DNA of 44,627 bases from Bacteroidales bacterium (GTDB taxonomy: Bacteria > Bacteroidota > Bacteroidia > Bacteroidales > UBA932): positions 1-44,627 of the forward strand of contig SUYL01000044.1 in the NCBI GenBank assembly GCA_015060445.1, written 5' to 3'. This document shows positions 1 through 8,298 of the stretch, one piece after another. Below the pieces are notes generated by a model. The model had not been told where the DNA came from and ran no database searches. It was given only the letters and a program-made list of their open reading frames with translations. The position numbers were made by a program, and so were the translations under genes. Position 1 is the stretch's first letter, and every line of letters starts with the position of its first letter.

Positions 1-44
1 CGCCGATGGTACTGCTATACCAAGTGGGAGAGTAGGTAGCCGCC
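1..44 (+). rRNA. rrf: 5S ribosomal RNA, 3' end (partial)
   Basis: The first bases contain the typical 3' strand of 5S rRNA, including GGGAGAGTAGGT followed by a GCCGCC closing segment, and an intrinsic terminator follows at once. Only the 3' part lies in the window. The exact mature 3' end is estimated. It marks the end of an rRNA operon transcribed on the plus strand. Confidence 0.85.
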
Positions 45-51
45 AACTTTG

Positions 52-85
52 AGAGCATCTGGAAGAATCCGGGTGCTCTTTTTTT
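52..85 (+). terminator. Intrinsic terminator of the rRNA operon
   Basis: AGAGCATCTGG pairs with CCGGGTGCTCT over 11 bp (with two G-T pairs) around the loop AAGAAT, followed by a run of seven T. It directly follows the 5S rRNA. Confidence 0.85.
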
Positions 86-128
86 GTATACTGATAATCA
101 GTCTTTTGTACAAAATCACGTCGTGATT
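86..128. promoter_or_regulatory. Cluster of adjacent palindromes upstream of the porin gene
   Basis: Three perfect dyads lie side by side: ACTGATAATCAGT (90-102), TTTTGTACAAAA (104-115) and AATCACGTCGTGATT (114-128), with GTATAC at 86-91 in front. They sit between the rRNA terminator and the porin promoter box, a position suited to operator sites. The regulator is unknown. Confidence 0.5.
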
Positions 129-142
129 ATAGGTATTTTGCT

Positions 143-150
143 TATATTTG
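143..150 (+). promoter_or_regulatory. Putative -7 promoter box for the porin gene
   Basis: TATATTTG matches the Bacteroidetes -7 consensus TAnnTTTG and lies 17 bases before the chosen ATG. No convincing -33 TTTG is seen at the usual spacing, which may fit a promoter that needs an activator. Confidence 0.45.
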
Positions 151-167
151 TGTTAAATTTTTATGTT

Positions 168-1241
168 ATGAAAAAGAGTATTTTATCAATTTTAGCATGT
201 GCATTGCTTTTGGCTGCACCTTTGTTTGTGCAGGCTCAGGAGGGTGTTTCATACAAGTTAACCAATAAGGGAGTTATGAGGAATACCGTTCAGGATGGAA
301 AGCAGGAGAGTATGAATGTCCTTAAACCTATCCTTATTCTCAAAACCCGTTATGAGATCGATATCGAGGAGGGATATTCGAGATTTTCTGTAAAGAATGC
401 CCGTCTTGGAGTTCAGGGAGACCTTTCAAAGATCTTTTCCTATAAGTTTATGGTTGATTTTTCTGCAGAAAACAAATTGAGTGTCCTTGATTTGTATGCG
501 GTTTTGAAACCTTCAAACAGGTTGTCTTTCACTTTGGGCCAGCAGGGGCTTTCTCTTTTCAATTCTTGGACTGTTTCACCCAATTCTCTTGATTATGTAA
601 ACAGACCTTTCATTGGAAAATATTTCATCTCAAGCCGTGATATTGGAGTTGCAATGAAATATGCCCTCAAGAACCAGGGATTCCCTATCAATGCTGAGTT
701 GGGTGTATATAACGGTACAGGAATAAATAACCCTACATGGAACAAATCAGTTGCAGTAGGAGGTAGACTTGAGTTCGGTTCTACAAAGAAAGGTTTCAGA
801 ACCTCTGCAAAGTTCTATAATCTTAAGAATGCAGATGGCCTTACCGATACCTATTGGGGTGCAGATGCAAGATATGCCGGCAGCGATTTTAAGATTGAGG
901 CAGAGTATATGACCAAGAATATGAATGACAGGGAGCCTGGTGCACTTAATGCAGCATATATTCAAGGTATGTACAAGATTAAAGTGAATAATCCATCCAT
1001 AAGCAGAGTTGAACCTGTTCTCAGATGGGATGGTATGGGTTATGACATTACAGACAGGGGACTTGGTGTAAACAGGGTTACTGTAGGTGCAAATATGGTT
1101 TTCAAAACTACATCGTTTACAAGCATGCTCAGATTGAACTATGAGCACTACTTCAACAACAGTATGGATCTTTCTGCCTTGTTCAAGACTCCAATGTACA
1201 ACACAGACAAACTTTCGTTGGAATACCTTCTGTATTTCTAA
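168..1241 (+). CDS. Outer-membrane porin, phosphate-selective porin O/P (OprO/OprP)-like
   Basis: The 357-residue product should be an outer-membrane beta-barrel passing small solutes. Residues 1-23 form a signal peptide with a likely cut after AQA. The rest alternates polar and aromatic residues as barrel strands do and ends in Phe. The region from about 70 to 160 (SRFSVKNARLGVQGDL, then GQQGLSLFNSW and RDIGVAMKY) resembles the phosphate-selective porin O/P family of Bacteroidetes. The frame is open upstream, but the ATG at 168 starts the signal peptide and follows the promoter box, so I chose it. The gene stands alone between the rRNA operon and convergent genes. The substrate cannot be told from sequence; phosphate selectivity is only a family name. 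Confidence 0.8.
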   Translation: MKKSILSILACALLLAAPLFVQAQEGVSYKLTNKGVMRNTVQDGKQESMNVLKPILILKTRYEIDIEEGYSRFSVKNARLGVQGDLSKIFSYKFMVDFSAENKLSVLDLYAVLKPSNRLSFTLGQQGLSLFNSWTVSPNSLDYVNRPFIGKYFISSRDIGVAMKYALKNQGFPINAELGVYNGTGINNPTWNKSVAVGGRLEFGSTKKGFRTSAKFYNLKNADGLTDTYWGADARYAGSDFKIEAEYMTKNMNDREPGALNAAYIQGMYKIKVNNPSISRVEPVLRWDGMGYDITDRGLGVNRVTVGANMVFKTTSFTSMLRLNYEHYFNNSMDLSALFKTPMYNTDKLSLEYLLYF

Positions 1242-1262
1242 ACAGAGGAATGCACAAATATA

Positions 1263-1290
1263 AAAAAGGTGACCGTAAGGCCACCTTTTT
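1263..1290. terminator. Bidirectional terminator between convergent genes
   Basis: AAAAAGGTGACC pairs with GGCCACCTTTTT (one mismatch) around GTAA. The flanking A and T runs let it work in both directions, ending the porin gene (+) and the DUF1015 gene (-). Confidence 0.75.
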
Positions 1291-1307
1291 CTGTTATATA
1301 TGGAAAA

Positions 1308-2555
1308 TTATCTTTCCAATTTGTGGATTGCAAGACCACTCTGGAGTTTAGGCTCAAACCAGGTAGTCTTTGGTGGCATGATATTGCCTGTGTCTGCAAT
1401 GTCAATCAACTGTTTCATTGAAACAGGGTACAATGCGAATGCTGCAACCATCTCACCTGAATCAACCCTCTTCTTCAACTCTCCAAGACCGCGGATACCG
1501 CCAACGAAGTCTATTCTCTTTGAAGTTCTTAGGTCTTTTATATCCAGAAGTTTGTCAAATACAAGATTTGAGCATACTGTTACATCCAATACACCAATTG
1601 GGTCTGAATCGTCGTATGTGCCCTCTTTTGCCTGCAATGAATACCATTCACCTGCAATGTACATTGAGAAGTTGTGTAATCCCGACGGAGTATAGATTTC
1701 GGTACCTTTTTTCTCAACAACGAAATCCTCACCCAATTTCTCAATGAACTGCTCGGTAGTCATGCCGTTAAGGTCTTTAACCACGCGGTTGTAGTCAATG
1801 ATCTTGAGGTGGCTCTCAGGGAATACCACAGCCATAAAGTAGTTGTACTCCTCTTCACCTGTATGGTTAGGGTTGTTGCGTTTTTTCTCCTCACCTACAA
1901 GGGCTGCAGCGGCAGTTCTGTGGTGACCGTCGGCAACATAGAACGCAGGGATTCCGGCAAAGATATTTGTGATTGCCGCAATGTCCTCCTCGTTGTCAAT
2001 TACCCAGAATTTGTGTCCGAAACCATCTACAGGGGCTATGTAATCGTACTCAATCTCTTTTGTTTTGATGGTTCTTTCAACTATCTCATTTATCTGTGCA
2101 TTGTCGGGATACGCAAAGAAAACAGGCTCGAGGTTTGCATTCTGATTCCTTACGTGAATCATTCTGTCCTCTTCCTTGTCTTTACGGGTAAGTTCATGTT
2201 TCTTGATCTTGCCAGTCATGTAGTCCTCTACGTTTGCGCAAACAACAAGACCGTACTGGGTTCTGCCCTCCATTGTCTGTGCATATACGTAATAGTTCTC
2301 TTTAGGGTCCTGTACAAGCCAGCCCCTTTCCTGCCATAGCTTGAAGTTCTCAACAGCCTTGTCGTATGCTGCCTGGCCGTGCTCGTCTGCTATAGGATCA
2401 AAGTCAATCTCAGGTTTGATTATATGTAGAAGCGATTTCTCCCCTGCCTCAGCCTTTGCTTCAACAGAGTTGAGTACGTCGTATGGGCGTGATGCTACCT
2501 CGGCTGCAATTGCTTTTGGCGGGCGGATGGCTGCAAAAGGTTTTACTTTTACCAT
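1308..2555 (-). CDS. DUF1015 family protein, linked to serine biosynthesis genes
   Basis: This 415-residue protein matches the DUF1015 family from end to end. It has the N-terminal PYDV motif (24-27), a central region with YVADGHHRTAAA (206-217), and a C-terminal RIDFVGGIRGLGEL segment. The ADGHHR motif is the family hallmark and resembles a nucleotide or phosphate-handling site. Function is not established. It is the last gene of a serC-serA-DUF1015 cluster, only 25 bases after serA, a linkage I recall from many Bacteroidetes and clostridia, which suggests a role in serine or phosphoserine metabolism. That role is an inference from context. No signal peptide is seen, so it should be cytoplasmic. 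Confidence 0.85.
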   Translation of the reverse strand: MVKVKPFAAIRPPKAIAAEVASRPYDVLNSVEAKAEAGEKSLLHIIKPEIDFDPIADEHGQAAYDKAVENFKLWQERGWLVQDPKENYYVYAQTMEGRTQYGLVVCANVEDYMTGKIKKHELTRKDKEEDRMIHVRNQNANLEPVFFAYPDNAQINEIVERTIKTKEIEYDYIAPVDGFGHKFWVIDNEEDIAAITNIFAGIPAFYVADGHHRTAAAALVGEEKKRNNPNHTGEEEYNYFMAVVFPESHLKIIDYNRVVKDLNGMTTEQFIEKLGEDFVVEKKGTEIYTPSGLHNFSMYIAGEWYSLQAKEGTYDDSDPIGVLDVTVCSNLVFDKLLDIKDLRTSKRIDFVGGIRGLGELKKRVDSGEMVAAFALYPVSMKQLIDIADTGNIMPPKTTWFEPKLQSGLAIHKLER

Positions 2556-2580
2556 AGTTTTTCAGTTTTAAATGTTTCTG

Positions 2581-3501
2581 TTATTTGTTAACCTGGAATC
2601 TTTTGTTTCCTGTTGTAAAGAAATCTACAATCTGGTTTGCTGCTGCAAGACCTGCATTTACGTTAGCCTCTGCTGTCTCGGCTCCCATCTTCTTAGGTGT
2701 GCCGTATACACGTTTGCCAAACTCCTCTGCTATTGCTGCGTGGTTTGCTGTTGCAACGTCTGTGATGTATTTAAGATCCTCTCTCTCCCTGAGGACTTTA
2801 ATGAGTTCCTCCTCGTTGATAACCTCTTTTCTGGCGGTGTTTACAAGACATCCGCCTTTAGGCATTCTTGAAAGGAGGTTGTATCCAATAGAGTTCTTTG
2901 TCTGCTCGGTTGCAGGGATATGCAATGATACAAAGTGTGAGTTCTCATAAAGATCTTCCAAAGATTTTGCTACAACAACACCCTCTTTCTCCATTGCCTC
3001 TGCAGGAACAAACGGGTCAAATGCCATGATATTCATGCCAAATCCTCTTGCGTGGTCTGCTACAAGACGGCCTACGTTTCCGTATGCCTGGATTCCCAAA
3101 GTCTTTCCTTTAAGTTCAGAGCCTGTACCTGGAGTAAGTTGGTTTCTGCTCATATAGATCATAAAGCATATAGCCAACTCTGCAACTGCATTGGAGTTCT
3201 GGCCAGGGGTATTCATTGCAACAATACCTTTTGCTGTACATGCTGCCAAATCCAGGTTGTCGAACCCGGCACCTGCCCTTACAACAATCTTGAGGTTCTT
3301 TGCTGCCTCAACAACTTCTGCGGTAACTTTGTCTGAGCGTACGATGAGTGCATCAACATCTGCTACTGCAGCAAGAAGTTCATCTGGAGAGGTGTATTTC
3401 TCAAGGGTTGCAAACTCATATCCTGCCCCCTCAACTATTTTTCTGATACCGTCAACTGCCACTTTTGAGAATGGCTTCTCGGTTGCTACCAATACTTTCA
3501 T
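2581..3501 (-). CDS. serA: D-3-phosphoglycerate dehydrogenase, short form without ACT domain
   Basis: The enzyme oxidises 3-phosphoglycerate with NAD to 3-phosphohydroxypyruvate, the first step of serine synthesis. At 306 residues it holds the substrate and nucleotide domains of the D-2-hydroxyacid dehydrogenase family but lacks the C-terminal ACT domain that gives serine feedback in E. coli SerA. The nucleotide site GIQAYGNVG (136-144), the substrate segment VRAGAGFDNLDL (74-85) and the catalytic arginine in NTARKE (R224) are visible. The usual catalytic histidine of the TPH motif is replaced: the motif reads GTPKKMGAETAEAN, with lysine 270 or 271. A Lys variant is known for the Entamoeba histolytica enzyme, which is related to those of Bacteroidales. 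The next gene (serC, upstream) supplies the following step. Confidence 0.9.
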   Translation of the reverse strand: MKVLVATEKPFSKVAVDGIRKIVEGAGYEFATLEKYTSPDELLAAVADVDALIVRSDKVTAEVVEAAKNLKIVVRAGAGFDNLDLAACTAKGIVAMNTPGQNSNAVAELAICFMIYMSRNQLTPGTGSELKGKTLGIQAYGNVGRLVADHARGFGMNIMAFDPFVPAEAMEKEGVVVAKSLEDLYENSHFVSLHIPATEQTKNSIGYNLLSRMPKGGCLVNTARKEVINEEELIKVLREREDLKYITDVATANHAAIAEEFGKRVYGTPKKMGAETAEANVNAGLAAANQIVDFFTTGNKRFQVNK

Positions 3502-3530
3502 AATATGTTTTTATTTTAAGTGTTTCCAAT

Positions 3531-3571
3531 AAAAAATTATGGGGTGCCTGCATGCTGCAGACACTCCCATA
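3531..3571 (-). terminator. Terminator-like hairpin between serC and serA
   Basis: Read on the minus strand, TATGGG and the bases after it pair with a matching half ending in CCCATA: about 14 bp with one mismatch and one bulge around a 3-base loop. A T-rich run follows (A run at 3531-3536 on the plus strand). It should stop part of the transcription from serC into serA, so serA may be expressed less or be controlled here. Confidence 0.65.
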
Positions 3572-3584
3572 TTAAAGTGGCCAA

Positions 3585-4667
3585 TTATTTGTGCAACTGC
3601 TCAAACTCCTGCATGCAAGCTACAAGAGCCTCAACAGCCTCTTTTGGACATGCATTGTAGATAGATGCCCTGAAACCGCCTACTGAACGGTGTCCTTTTA
3701 TACCTACCATACCGCGCTCTTTTGCAAATTTGAAGAACTCATCCTGCAGTTCCTCTTTGCCAGGAGCCATTACAAAACATACGTTCATAAGTGAACGGTC
3801 CTCTTTTGCTGCAGTTCCCACGAACAATGGGTTTCTGTCAATCTCATTGTAAAGCATTTCTGCTTTCTCTTTGTTGATCTTGTACATTGCCTCTACACCA
3901 CCTTGCTCTTTAACCCACTTCAATGTCTCGTGCATTACAAAGATAGGGAATACAGGAGGGGTGTTGAACATTGACCTGTTCTTTGCCTCATCTGTATAGT
4001 GTGTACGGTAGTCAACCATTGTCTGGATAGGACGGCCGGTATTGCCGAGAAGGTCTCTGCGTACAATAACGAATGTAACACCTGCAGGGCCTACGTTTTT
4101 CTGTGCACCACCGTAAATCATGCCGTATTTCTTAACGTCAACAGGACGGCTCATGATGTCTGAAGACATGTCGGCAACCAATGTTACAGGAGAGTCAATG
4201 TCCTCATGAATCTCTGTTCCGTAGATTGTGTTGTTTGTTGTAATGTGGAAATAGTCAACATCTGTAGGGATTGTATATCCTTTTGGAATATATGAGTAAG
4301 TCTTGTCCTCAGATGAAGCAACTATCTCAACCTCACCGTAGAATTTTGCCTCTTTTGCAGCTTTTTTAGCCCAAACACCTGTCTGAAGGTATGCAGCCTT
4401 TGTTTTCATAAGGTTTGCAGGAACTTCAAAGAACTGTGTTGATGCACCACCGCCAAGGAACATTACAGCGTAATCTTCAGGAATGTTCAGCAACTCTCTC
4501 CAAAGTTGTTCGGTCTCAGCCATAATTCTCTCCCAACCTGGAGTACGGTGTGAAATCTCAAGGATACCGATACCTGTGTTGTCAAAGTCTCTGATGGCCT
4601 CAATGGCAGACTCAATGGCCTGTTTTGGAAGAACGCAAGGGCCTGCGTTAAAGTTATATGCTTTCAT
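3585..4667 (-). CDS. serC: Phosphoserine aminotransferase
   Basis: The enzyme transfers the amino group of glutamate to 3-phosphohydroxypyruvate, giving phosphoserine, with pyridoxal phosphate as cofactor. The 360-residue length is normal for SerC. The N-terminal FNAGPCVLP and EISHRTPGW motifs are family signatures. The cofactor lysine is K190 in [11 protein letters not shown], and the C-terminal [16 protein letters not shown] segment carries the phosphate-binding arginines and the His-Arg pair typical of the family. It is the first gene of the serC-serA-DUF1015 cluster and has its own promoter box 44 bases upstream of the start. Confidence 0.97.
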   Translation of the reverse strand: MKAYNFNAGPCVLPKQAIESAIEAIRDFDNTGIGILEISHRTPGWERIMAETEQLWRELLNIPEDYAVMFLGGGASTQFFEVPANLMKTKAAYLQTGVWAKKAAKEAKFYGEVEIVASSEDKTYSYIPKGYTIPTDVDYFHITTNNTIYGTEIHEDIDSPVTLVADMSSDIMSRPVDVKKYGMIYGGAQKNVGPAGVTFVIVRRDLLGNTGRPIQTMVDYRTHYTDEAKNRSMFNTPPVFPIFVMHETLKWVKEQGGVEAMYKINKEKAEMLYNEIDRNPLFVGTAAKEDRSLMNVCFVMAPGKEELQDEFFKFAKERGMVGIKGHRSVGGFRASIYNACPKEAVEALVACMQEFEQLHK

Positions 4668-4710
4668 GATGCGTATTTTTTGATTTTTAAATAAATTCTA
4701 AACGTAAATT

Positions 4711-4718
4711 CAAAGATA
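4711..4718 (-). promoter_or_regulatory. Putative -7 promoter box for serC
   Basis: On the minus strand the bases read TATCTTTG, a full match to TAnnTTTG, in an A/T-rich gap and 44 bases before the serC start. The -33 element is weak. Confidence 0.55.
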
Positions 4719-4750
4719 CAAAAAAATAGTTATGAATTGTAATAATAACA

Positions 4751-5224
4751 CTAATTTTCTGTTATAATCTTTAAATTGTCAGAACCTGTATTTTTCTCGC
4801 AGTAACGGCAATGGAGTTTAAGCACTCCGTTTTCGTATCCGGTTTTGAATTTTGTGGTTATAGGCTGGTGATTTGTAATGCATTTGGGATTGGCGCATTT
4901 TACAATACCTACAATTTCGTCGGGAACATGGAGAACCTTTTTCTCTATAACTTCAAAATCCTTTATGATGTTGATTTTGGCATCAGGGGCAACCAGTGCC
5001 ACCCTGTTGATTTCAGCCTCTTCAAAGAATCTGTCTGCCACCTTTATGATGGCCTTTTTGCCCAGCAGTTTGCTGTCGAGGTTTGTTCCAAATGTAATCT
5101 GGTTGGCGCAATCCTTGAGGCCAAGGATACTTATTACTTTAAAAAGTTGGTTAGCCGGTATATGGTCAAGTACTGTACCGTTCTTTATGGCACTCACTTT
5201 CAATTCTTTTCCACCTTTTTCCAT
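4751..5224 (-). CDS. pyrI: Aspartate carbamoyltransferase regulatory subunit
   Basis: PyrI binds the effectors ATP and CTP and joins catalytic trimers of PyrB into the allosteric dodecamer. At 157 residues it is full length. The N-terminal allosteric domain begins with KELKVSAIKNGTVLDHIPA, close to the E. coli effector-site segment, and the C-terminal domain has the four zinc cysteines C110, C115, C139 and C142. It lies 26 bases after pyrB in the same operon. Its presence means the aspartate transcarbamoylase here is probably of the regulated class B type. Confidence 0.95.
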   Translation of the reverse strand: MEKGGKELKVSAIKNGTVLDHIPANQLFKVISILGLKDCANQITFGTNLDSKLLGKKAIIKVADRFFEEAEINRVALVAPDAKINIIKDFEVIEKKVLHVPDEIVGIVKCANPKCITNHQPITTKFKTGYENGVLKLHCRYCEKNTGSDNLKIITEN

Positions 5225-5250
5225 ATTGTTAATTTTTTTAATCCCGATAA

Positions 5251-6156
5251 TTATTTATAACCCAATAGGTAGGCAATGATTGCCATTCTGGCGTAAACAC
5301 CGTTCTCCGCCTGTTTGAAATAATATGCATGTTTGGTATCATCTACATCCTGGGCAATTTCTGTTACCCTTGGAAGAGGATGGAGGATCTTCATGTTCTC
5401 CTTGGCACCGCTGAGCATGGAGGCGGTAAGGTTGTATGTATTCTTTACCTTCTCATATTCCATAGGGTCTGTAAACCTCTCCTGCTGCACACGGGTCATG
5501 TAGAGGATATCGCAGTCGTTGATGCTCCCTTCCAGGTCTTTGGTCTCCCTGTATGGGATTCCTTTTGCATTGAGGAAATCCTTGTACTCCTGTGGCATCT
5601 TGAGTTCGTCGGGAGCAGTGAAGGTGAAATGAGGGTTGAAGTGGGACATTGCCTGAAGCAGTGAGTGCACTGTACGGCCGTATTTGAGGTCTCCAACCAT
5701 ATTTATGTTTATGTCTGTAAGTCTTCCCTGCGTTTGCCTTATGGTATAGAGGTCGAGCATGGTCTGTGAAGGGTGCTGGTTTGCACCGTCGCCGGCATTT
5801 ATCACAGGAACTGATGCAACCTCAGAGGCATATCTTGCAGCACCTTCCAGAGGGTGTCTCATTACAATAAGGTCTACATAATTGGATACCATCTTAATGG
5901 TGTCCTTGAGTGTCTCACCTTTGCTTACACTGGTGTTTCCGGCATCAGAGAATCCAATAACCCTTGCGCCCAGTCTGTTTGAAGCGGTCTCAAAACTCAG
6001 GCGGGTTCTTGTGGAAGGTTCAAAGAACAGTGTTGCTATAACCTTGTCATGCAGGAGTGTCTGAACCTTGTTCTTTTCAAACTCCTGTGCCACATCCAAT
6101 ACATGCAGCATCTCTTCCTTTGTGAAGTCGTGGATGGAAATTAGACTTTTAGGCAT
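5251..6156 (-). CDS. pyrB: Aspartate carbamoyltransferase catalytic subunit
   Basis: The enzyme joins carbamoyl phosphate and aspartate, the committed step of pyrimidine synthesis. The 301-residue protein carries the carbamoyl-phosphate motif [11 protein letters not shown] (46-56), the SVSKGETL loop around residues 77-83, the [10 protein letters not shown] segment, the [10 protein letters not shown] motif (122-131), and HPLPR (259-263) near the C-terminus. It is followed by pyrI and preceded by yigZ with a gap of only 15 bases, so the three genes are probably one transcript. No pyrimidine attenuator is evident. Confidence 0.97.
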   Translation of the reverse strand: MPKSLISIHDFTKEEMLHVLDVAQEFEKNKVQTLLHDKVIATLFFEPSTRTRLSFETASNRLGARVIGFSDAGNTSVSKGETLKDTIKMVSNYVDLIVMRHPLEGAARYASEVASVPVINAGDGANQHPSQTMLDLYTIRQTQGRLTDININMVGDLKYGRTVHSLLQAMSHFNPHFTFTAPDELKMPQEYKDFLNAKGIPYRETKDLEGSINDCDILYMTRVQQERFTDPMEYEKVKNTYNLTASMLSGAKENMKILHPLPRVTEIAQDVDDTKHAYYFKQAENGVYARMAIIAYLLGYK

Positions 6157-6171
6157 AATCGTAAATATTTG

Positions 6172-6825
6172 TTAGATGTTTTCTTCTCCATTTGTCTGTT
6201 GCGGTTCAATCTTCTCAATTCTGCACCCCTCAAGTTTCCCGAAACTTTCCATGAATGTGTCAATCAGGGCGAGCCGCACATCTACCCTCAGGGAGCAGTT
6301 AAGGTCGAACTGCTGGTTTATGGGGGTGAGCCCCAGATCCTTGAGCCGTTTCATTACTGCATTCATCTGCAGATAATCAAAAATTATGTTGAATGGCTCA
6401 GTTGCAATCTTTTCAATGATTGTTGCATTTGCAATGGCATCTGCCGTTGATGTCTTGTAGGCCCGTATAAGCCCCGGTACACCCAGTTTTATACCGCCGA
6501 AATATCTTACAACTACAACAAGGATATCGCTCAACTGGGCAGAAAGGATTTGCCCGTATATGGGTCTCCCTGCTGTGGAAGAGGGTTCCCCGTCGTCATT
6601 CATTCTCCAGGTGGCACCAGTATGGCCCAGACGGTATGCATAGCAGTGATGCCGTGCATCGTAATACTCCTTCTTCAGTTCCTGGATTATAGATTTTATC
6701 TCCTCTTCTGAGGTTACCGGATACGCAAAAGCCAGAAACTTGCTTCCATTGTCCTTGAACAGGCCAGTTGAAAGCCCTGAAATGCTTTTGAAACAATCTG
6801 AGACTTGTGTTTTATTAGTATCCAT
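6172..6825 (-). CDS. YigZ/IMPACT family protein
   Basis: This 217-residue protein belongs to the YigZ/IMPACT family, whose N-terminal domain is related to ribosomal protein S5 domain 2 folds. The hallmark region is visible at about 53-110: YDARHHCYAYRLG, then NDDGEPSSTAGRPI and VVVVRYFGGIKLG. The C-terminal part (about 145-205) fits the smaller domain often found after it (DUF1949). Eukaryotic IMPACT regulates a translation-factor kinase; the bacterial role is unsettled. It is the first gene of the yigZ-pyrB-pyrI run. A near-consensus -7 box (TATCTTTA, 6835-6842 on the minus strand) lies so close to the ATG that the message would be almost leaderless. Confidence 0.88.
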   Translation of the reverse strand: MDTNKTQVSDCFKSISGLSTGLFKDNGSKFLAFAYPVTSEEEIKSIIQELKKEYYDARHHCYAYRLGHTGATWRMNDDGEPSSTAGRPIYGQILSAQLSDILVVVVRYFGGIKLGVPGLIRAYKTSTADAIANATIIEKIATEPFNIIFDYLQMNAVMKRLKDLGLTPINQQFDLNCSLRVDVRLALIDTFMESFGKLEGCRIEKIEPQQTNGEENI

Positions 6826-6889
6826 ACTAAAGCGTAAAGATAGCGAAAAAAATGGTTAATCTCCCCAATATTATTCAAAAAAAATATTG

Positions 6890-6897
6890 TAACTTTG
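6890..6897 (+). promoter_or_regulatory. Putative -7 promoter box before the pRiA4b ORF-3-like gene
   Basis: TAACTTTG matches TAnnTTTG. It overlaps the most upstream possible start codons of the next frame, which argues that translation begins further down, at the ATG at 6949. Confidence 0.5.
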
Positions 6898-6948
6898 ATG
6901 TTGCACGAGGGTGCGCAGGAAAGGAAGTTTTACCTTATATATAATGTT

Positions 6949-7437
6949 ATGATATACAAGTATAAAGCATCAATACCCGGGAGTAAGGTCTTTATGAGGG
7001 AGTATGAAATCAAAGGGGAGACATCTCTATACAAACTGCATGATTTCCTGCAGAATGACTTTGATTTTGCACCAGACCAGATGGTTGCTTTTAGAGGTCT
7101 GGATGAGAAAGGTAAATTCAGGAGTGAATACGGCCTGTTTGATATGGGAGACGGTTCAATGGATATGATAACTGTTGAAAAAACCATCTCAAAGGGTGAA
7201 ATTACATTGTCGTATGTATTTGACTTGAGGAAAGAGAGGGTGATAAACCTTACCCTCATGGGAGAAGTTGAACTTTCACCAAGGGCTTCATACCCCAGGC
7301 TGGTGGCGGAAAAAGGGCGTAATCCGGAGCAGTTTGCAAACGGATATGATGATCAGGACCAATATGCCGAACCTTCTGAAGAGGGTGCAGAGGAATCGCT
7401 GTTCCTGGATGAAGAACTTCCTGAGGGAGAGGAGTAG
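6949..7437 (+). CDS. Plasmid pRiA4b ORF-3-like family protein
   Basis: The 162-residue product resembles the PRiA4_ORF3 family (also called IS1096 passenger-like), small proteins of unknown biochemical role. The conserved core is MIYKYKASIPGSKVFMREYE at the N-terminus, then SLYKLHDFLQNDFDF and ITLSYVFDL with MGEVE. The C-terminal 40 residues are acidic (many Glu and Asp) and look disordered. I chose the ATG at 6949 because the family homology starts there and because the promoter box covers the earlier candidates. It sits 3 bases before miaA and is likely cotranscribed with it. Despite the family name, nothing here looks mobile. Confidence 0.78.
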   Translation: MIYKYKASIPGSKVFMREYEIKGETSLYKLHDFLQNDFDFAPDQMVAFRGLDEKGKFRSEYGLFDMGDGSMDMITVEKTISKGEITLSYVFDLRKERVINLTLMGEVELSPRASYPRLVAEKGRNPEQFANGYDDQDQYAEPSEEGAEESLFLDEELPEGEE

Positions 7438-7440
7438 CCG

Positions 7441-8298
7441 ATGCAGAAGGAACTCACAATCATATTGGGACCCACCGGTGTGGGAAAGACAGATTATTCC
7501 ATAGAACTTGCATTGGAATACGGTTCTCCAATAATTAATTGTGACTCCCGACAAATTTACAAGGAGATGGATATAGGTACCGCATCCCCTACAGCAGAAC
7601 AGCTGGAGAGGGTGCGGCATTATTTTATACACACACACAGCGTTACCCAATATTACACCGCGGGACTCTATGAACTTGAGGCCATGGCACTGCTTGAAGA
7701 ACTGTTCAGGACCCATGACCGCCTGGTAATGGTTGGAGGAAGCGGCATGTACATAGATGCCCTATGCAACGGTCTGGACGATTTTCCACCGGCTGACATG
7801 ACATTACGCAATGCCCTTATGGAGAGGTTGGCGGCAGAGGGGATTGAGAGCCTGAGAAATGAACTGAGGGTTCTGGACCGTGCCTCGTATGACACAATAG
7901 ATATTGCCAATCCGCAGAGGGTTGTAAGGGCTCTGGAAGTAACCCTGCAGACCGGGCGCAAATTCTCGGACTGGAAAAGTGCCCCCAAAAAGGTGCGTCC
8001 GTTTGCCATAAGGAAAATTGGAATAAACAGGGACAGGGGAGAACTCTACAACAGGATAAACCGCAGGGTGGACCTTATGATGGAGCAGGGGCTGCTCAAA
8101 GAGGTTGAGGGACTTGTGCAATACAAAAATCTCCCTGCACTCAAGACGGTAGGTTACAGGGAGATATTCGATTATTTAGATGGAAAGCACTCTCTTGAAA
8201 CTGCTGTTGAACTCATAAAACGCAACTCCCGCCACTATGCCAAAAAGCAGTTGACCTACTGGGGCCGGGACAGGGAGATACAGTGGCTGATGTTCTAG
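7441..8298 (+). CDS. miaA: tRNA dimethylallyltransferase
   Basis: MiaA adds a dimethylallyl group to the exocyclic amine of adenosine 37 in tRNAs that read codons starting with U. The P-loop GPTGVGKT is at residues 10-17 and NCDSRQIY at 33-40 is the conserved catalytic and substrate region. GGSGMYIDAL and the PQRVVRALEV segment follow. At 285 residues it is a little shorter than most family members. Its stop codon overlaps the stop of the convergent metallophosphatase gene in the shared bases CTAG. Confidence 0.96.
   Translation: MQKELTIILGPTGVGKTDYSIELALEYGSPIINCDSRQIYKEMDIGTASPTAEQLERVRHYFIHTHSVTQYYTAGLYELEAMALLEELFRTHDRLVMVGGSGMYIDALCNGLDDFPPADMTLRNALMERLAAEGIESLRNELRVLDRASYDTIDIANPQRVVRALEVTLQTGRKFSDWKSAPKKVRPFAIRKIGINRDRGELYNRINRRVDLMMEQGLLKEVEGLVQYKNLPALKTVGYREIFDYLDGKHSLETAVELIKRNSRHYAKKQLTYWGRDREIQWLMF

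Noticed and set aside
747-1148. Antisense frame within the porin gene, and many similar antisense frames elsewhere
   Set aside because: They lie wholly inside well-supported genes, have no promoter or family match and show codon use of a reversed strand.
6949-7437. Insertion sequence, suggested by the IS1096/pRiA4b family name
   Set aside because: There is no transposase, no terminal inverted repeats and no target duplication, and the gene is tightly linked to miaA.
8295-8298. Overlap of miaA and metallophosphatase genes as a sign of error
   Set aside because: The shared CTAG gives a stop codon to both convergent genes, a normal arrangement in compact genomes.
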